This document shows positions 5,689-6,938 of a stretch of DNA of 6,938 nt, piece after piece. The notes under the pieces were generated by a model. The model was not told the origin of the DNA, did not search any database, and saw nothing but the letters and a program-made list of their open reading frames with translations. A program made the position numbers and the translations under genes. Every line of letters begins with the position of its first letter. Within the stretch, counting starts at the first letter, position 1. Source of the stretch: JAWXCH01 sp034440595 (GTDB taxonomy: Bacteria; Planctomycetota; Planctomycetia; Pirellulales; JALHPA01); the NCBI GenBank assembly GCA_034440595.1, contig JAWXCH010000137.1, forward strand, positions 1 through 6,938, in the 5' to 3' direction.

Positions 5689-6465
5689 CTACCGCGCCAC
5701 CGGCAGCTTGATCGTAAACATCGTTCCCTTGCCGATCGCGCTTTCCACACGGATACGCCCGTGGTGCGCTTCGATAATATCGCGGCAAGCCGATAGCCCT
5801 AATCCGGTGCCACCTTTGCCGGTCGAGTCGGGACCAGACTTCGTCGTAAAGAACGGATCAAATATCTTGCGCAAGGTCTCCGGCTCCATGCCGCTGCCGG
5901 TATCGCGAACCACCAAGTCGACCATTTGATTGGCCGGGTCGTTGAGCAGCTTCAAAATAATCGTGCCACCGGTTGGCATCGCCTGCCGGGCATTGATCAG
6001 CAAATTCATCAGCACCTGCTGTAGCTGATTGCCGTTGGCCAGTGCCTGCGGTGCCGGTTCGATGACACGCTCGATCTTGATGCGATGTTTGGTAAGTTCA
6101 CGTTCGAGCAACAGCACCGAGTCGTCGATGATCTTAACTAGGTCTGTGGGCTCCAGCGACGAGCTGCGATTGCGTGCAAAGCCGAGAATGCCGTTGGTGA
6201 TTTGTGAGGCGCGCTGACCGGCCGCCAGTATCTTGTCAAATGCCTTGTCGCGCGTCGGGGCATCGGGATGTCGAATCCCCATCTTGGCGTAGTTGATGAT
6301 CGTCATCAGGACGTTGTTGAACTCGTGCGTCGTGGTGCTGACCAGCTCGCCCAGCGCGGTCATTTTTTGAGCGTTGGCCAACTGCTGCTTCAACGAGGCA
6401 ATCTGCTGCTCGAGTTGCAACACCTGCTCGGAAGTTCCGCGAAACTTATCCTGTCCAACTGACAT
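5689..6465 (-). CDS. Soluble sensor histidine kinase (HisKA + HATPase_c)
   Basis: The 258-residue kinase has no membrane helix and no PAS, GAF or other input domain. A coiled coil (about 14-36, LEQQIASLKQQLANAQ) leads into the HisKA domain with the H-box THEFNN, phospho-acceptor His47. The ATPase domain has the N-box MNLLINARQAM (Asn154, Asn158), G1 DTGSGM (188-193), F-box FDPFFTTK (202-209) and G2 GTGLGLS (219-225), so it is complete and probably active. It should phosphorylate a response regulator, but none is visible in the window. ATG 6465 is preferred because GGAG lies 8 bp upstream; the TTG at 6513 would add 16 residues without such a site. Input may come through partner proteins or the coiled coil (inference). 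Confidence 0.93.
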   Translation of the reverse strand: MSVGQDKFRGTSEQVLQLEQQIASLKQQLANAQKMTALGELVSTTTHEFNNVLMTIINYAKMGIRHPDAPTRDKAFDKILAAGQRASQITNGILGFARNRSSSLEPTDLVKIIDDSVLLLERELTKHRIKIERVIEPAPQALANGNQLQQVLMNLLINARQAMPTGGTIILKLLNDPANQMVDLVVRDTGSGMEPETLRKIFDPFFTTKSGPDSTGKGGTGLGLSACRDIIEAHHGRIRVESAIGKGTMFTIKLPVAR

Positions 6466-6516
6466 GCACGGTACTCCACAAAAACGACCGCCTGAACTTT
6501 CGTGAATCCCCAACCT

Positions 6517-6559
6517 TGACCACTTTGACCTGCTACACCATGACCCCTGGTTTGACCAG
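6517..6559. promoter_or_regulatory. Cluster of TGACC motifs, possible operator
   Basis: TGACC occurs at 6517-6521, 6526-6530, 6541-6545 and 6553-6557, all in the same orientation. The last overlaps an odd palindrome CTGGT-TTG-ACCAG (6547-6559). The cluster lies about 50-95 bp upstream of the kinase start, where a regulator could bind. Function is inference. Confidence 0.3.
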
Positions 6560-6642
6560 ACTGCCTCGCCGTAGCGTTCTAACCTTCGCTGGCTGCTAGA
6601 TTTAATGCATATTCATCCTATCGTCGCACCGGGCTAGGACTC

Positions 6643-6661
6643 TGTACCGTAAGCCGGTACA
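6643..6661. repeat. Perfect 7-bp palindrome TGTACCG/CGGTACA
   Basis: TGTACCG (6643-6649) and CGGTACA (6655-6661) pair across a five-base loop. It is followed 26 bp later by a second palindrome. It could be an operator, a hairpin in a leader, or part of a composite repeat. Confidence 0.45.
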
Positions 6662-6680
6662 ATCGCCCCGCGTTTTCTAT

Positions 6681-6735
6681 GGGGTGCCACTGCTGCCTGC
6701 CCTCGCGAAGGCGGGGGGCTTGCCCAGCAGTGCTT
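6681..6735. repeat. REP-like inverted repeat with GTGCCACTG core
   Basis: CACTGCTG (6688-6695) and CAGCAGTG (6725-6732) are perfect complements across about 29 bp of GC-rich sequence that may fold weakly (CCT/AGG around CGCGA). The left edge GGGGTGCCACTG shares TGCCACTG with the repeat after glpK. I recall similar elements scattered between planctomycete genes; that is from memory and not tested here. Confidence 0.5.
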
Positions 6736-6808
6736 TGGATTATTTGAAAAACCCCAAAATTCCAGCCTTGTCGCATTACTAGACTCGTATCAGCCACTGC
6801 TAGCCCAC

Positions 6809-6814
6809 AAGGAG
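6809..6814 (+). promoter_or_regulatory. Ribosome binding site of the right-edge gene
   Basis: AAGGAG lies 6 bp before the ATG at 6821. Near-consensus sequence and spacing support a real start there. Confidence 0.7.
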
Positions 6815-6820
6815 TTTCGC

Positions 6821-6938
6821 ATGGATGCGGGACGAATTCACACCATCGAACTGCTTGAGCAAGCACTGGCTGCGGCCGAGCAGTTGGGCTACACCGTTCG
6901 TGAAGACGAATTGGCCGGCAGAGCAGGGGGGGCCTGCG
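6821..6938 (+). CDS. Hypothetical protein, 5' part only
   Basis: The frame stays open from ATG 6821 to the window edge, giving 39 complete codons. The N terminus is a predicted amphipathic helix (HTIELLEQALAAAEQLG) followed by YTVREDELAG and a glycine-rich AGGAC end. I do not recognise a named family; the pattern of a helix, a GY.VR strand and a G-G-x-C end resembles small hypothetical planctomycete proteins, with low certainty. The strong SD and the intergenic gap before it support a genuine gene start. It is divergent from the histidine kinase and lies downstream of the two palindromes, one of which may be in its leader. Confidence 0.65.
   Translation, partial: MDAGRIHTIELLEQALAAAEQLGYTVREDELAGRAGGAC

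Larger units (their letters stand above)
6466..6820. other. Divergent intergenic region, no gene seen
   Basis: These 355 bp separate the divergent histidine kinase and the plus-strand gene at 6821. A minus-strand open frame across 6618-6866 covers the palindromes and the downstream start, and its composition is not protein-like. Content seen: four TGACC motifs (6517-6557), a 7-bp palindrome (6643-6661) and a larger inverted repeat (6688-6732). Promoters for both genes should lie here, but I could not assign clean -35/-10 pairs. Confidence 0.6.

Noticed and set aside
6618..6866. 82-codon minus-strand open frame at the right edge
   Set aside because: It runs through both palindromes and the SD and start of the plus-strand gene at 6821; its composition (many Arg, Pro, Cys) looks like chance translation.

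Overview
This is a chromosomal window of about 57% GC by eye. It most likely comes from a planctomycete, probably of the Pirellula/Rhodopirellula group. That assignment is inference from three things: an MfnB-type furan phosphate synthase (an archaeal-style C1-cofactor enzyme that among bacteria occurs mainly in methylotrophs and planctomycetes), small proteins and a membrane protein that resemble planctomycete-only families as I remember them, and palindromic intergenic elements built on GTGCCACTG-type cores. No mobile element, CRISPR array, rRNA or tRNA was seen.

Layout: positions 1-165 hold two hairpins and one copy of a 21-bp repeat, then glpK (glycerol kinase, + strand, 166-1656) begins behind a clear AGGAG. 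After glpK comes an inverted copy of the same 21-bp repeat, which folds into a hairpin and sits between convergent genes. From 1715 to 6465 all genes lie on the minus strand. In transcription order these are a soluble histidine kinase (6465-5689), a DinB-family protein (5601-5113), a MoxR/Mg-chelatase-like AAA+ ATPase (4930-3509), a two-helix membrane protein (3458-2880), mfnB (2829-2104) and a 66-residue small protein (1915-1715). The ATPase, membrane protein and mfnB are separated by only about 50 bp each and may be one transcript. The interval 6466-6820 has no convincing gene. It holds a cluster of four TGACC motifs and two palindromic structures. At 6821 a plus-strand gene of unknown function starts and runs off the window.

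Functionally, GlpK makes glycerol 3-phosphate, and MfnB condenses two glyceraldehyde 3-phosphates into the furan precursor of methanofuran/methylofuran, the formyl carrier of tetrahydromethanopterin-linked C1 metabolism. The AAA+ protein belongs to a family usually paired with a VWA-domain partner, but none is visible here. The DinB protein and the kinase are probably unrelated accessory functions. No clearly new system is evident. The parts most worth following are the mfnB neighbourhood, the unnamed small and membrane proteins, and the repeat elements.
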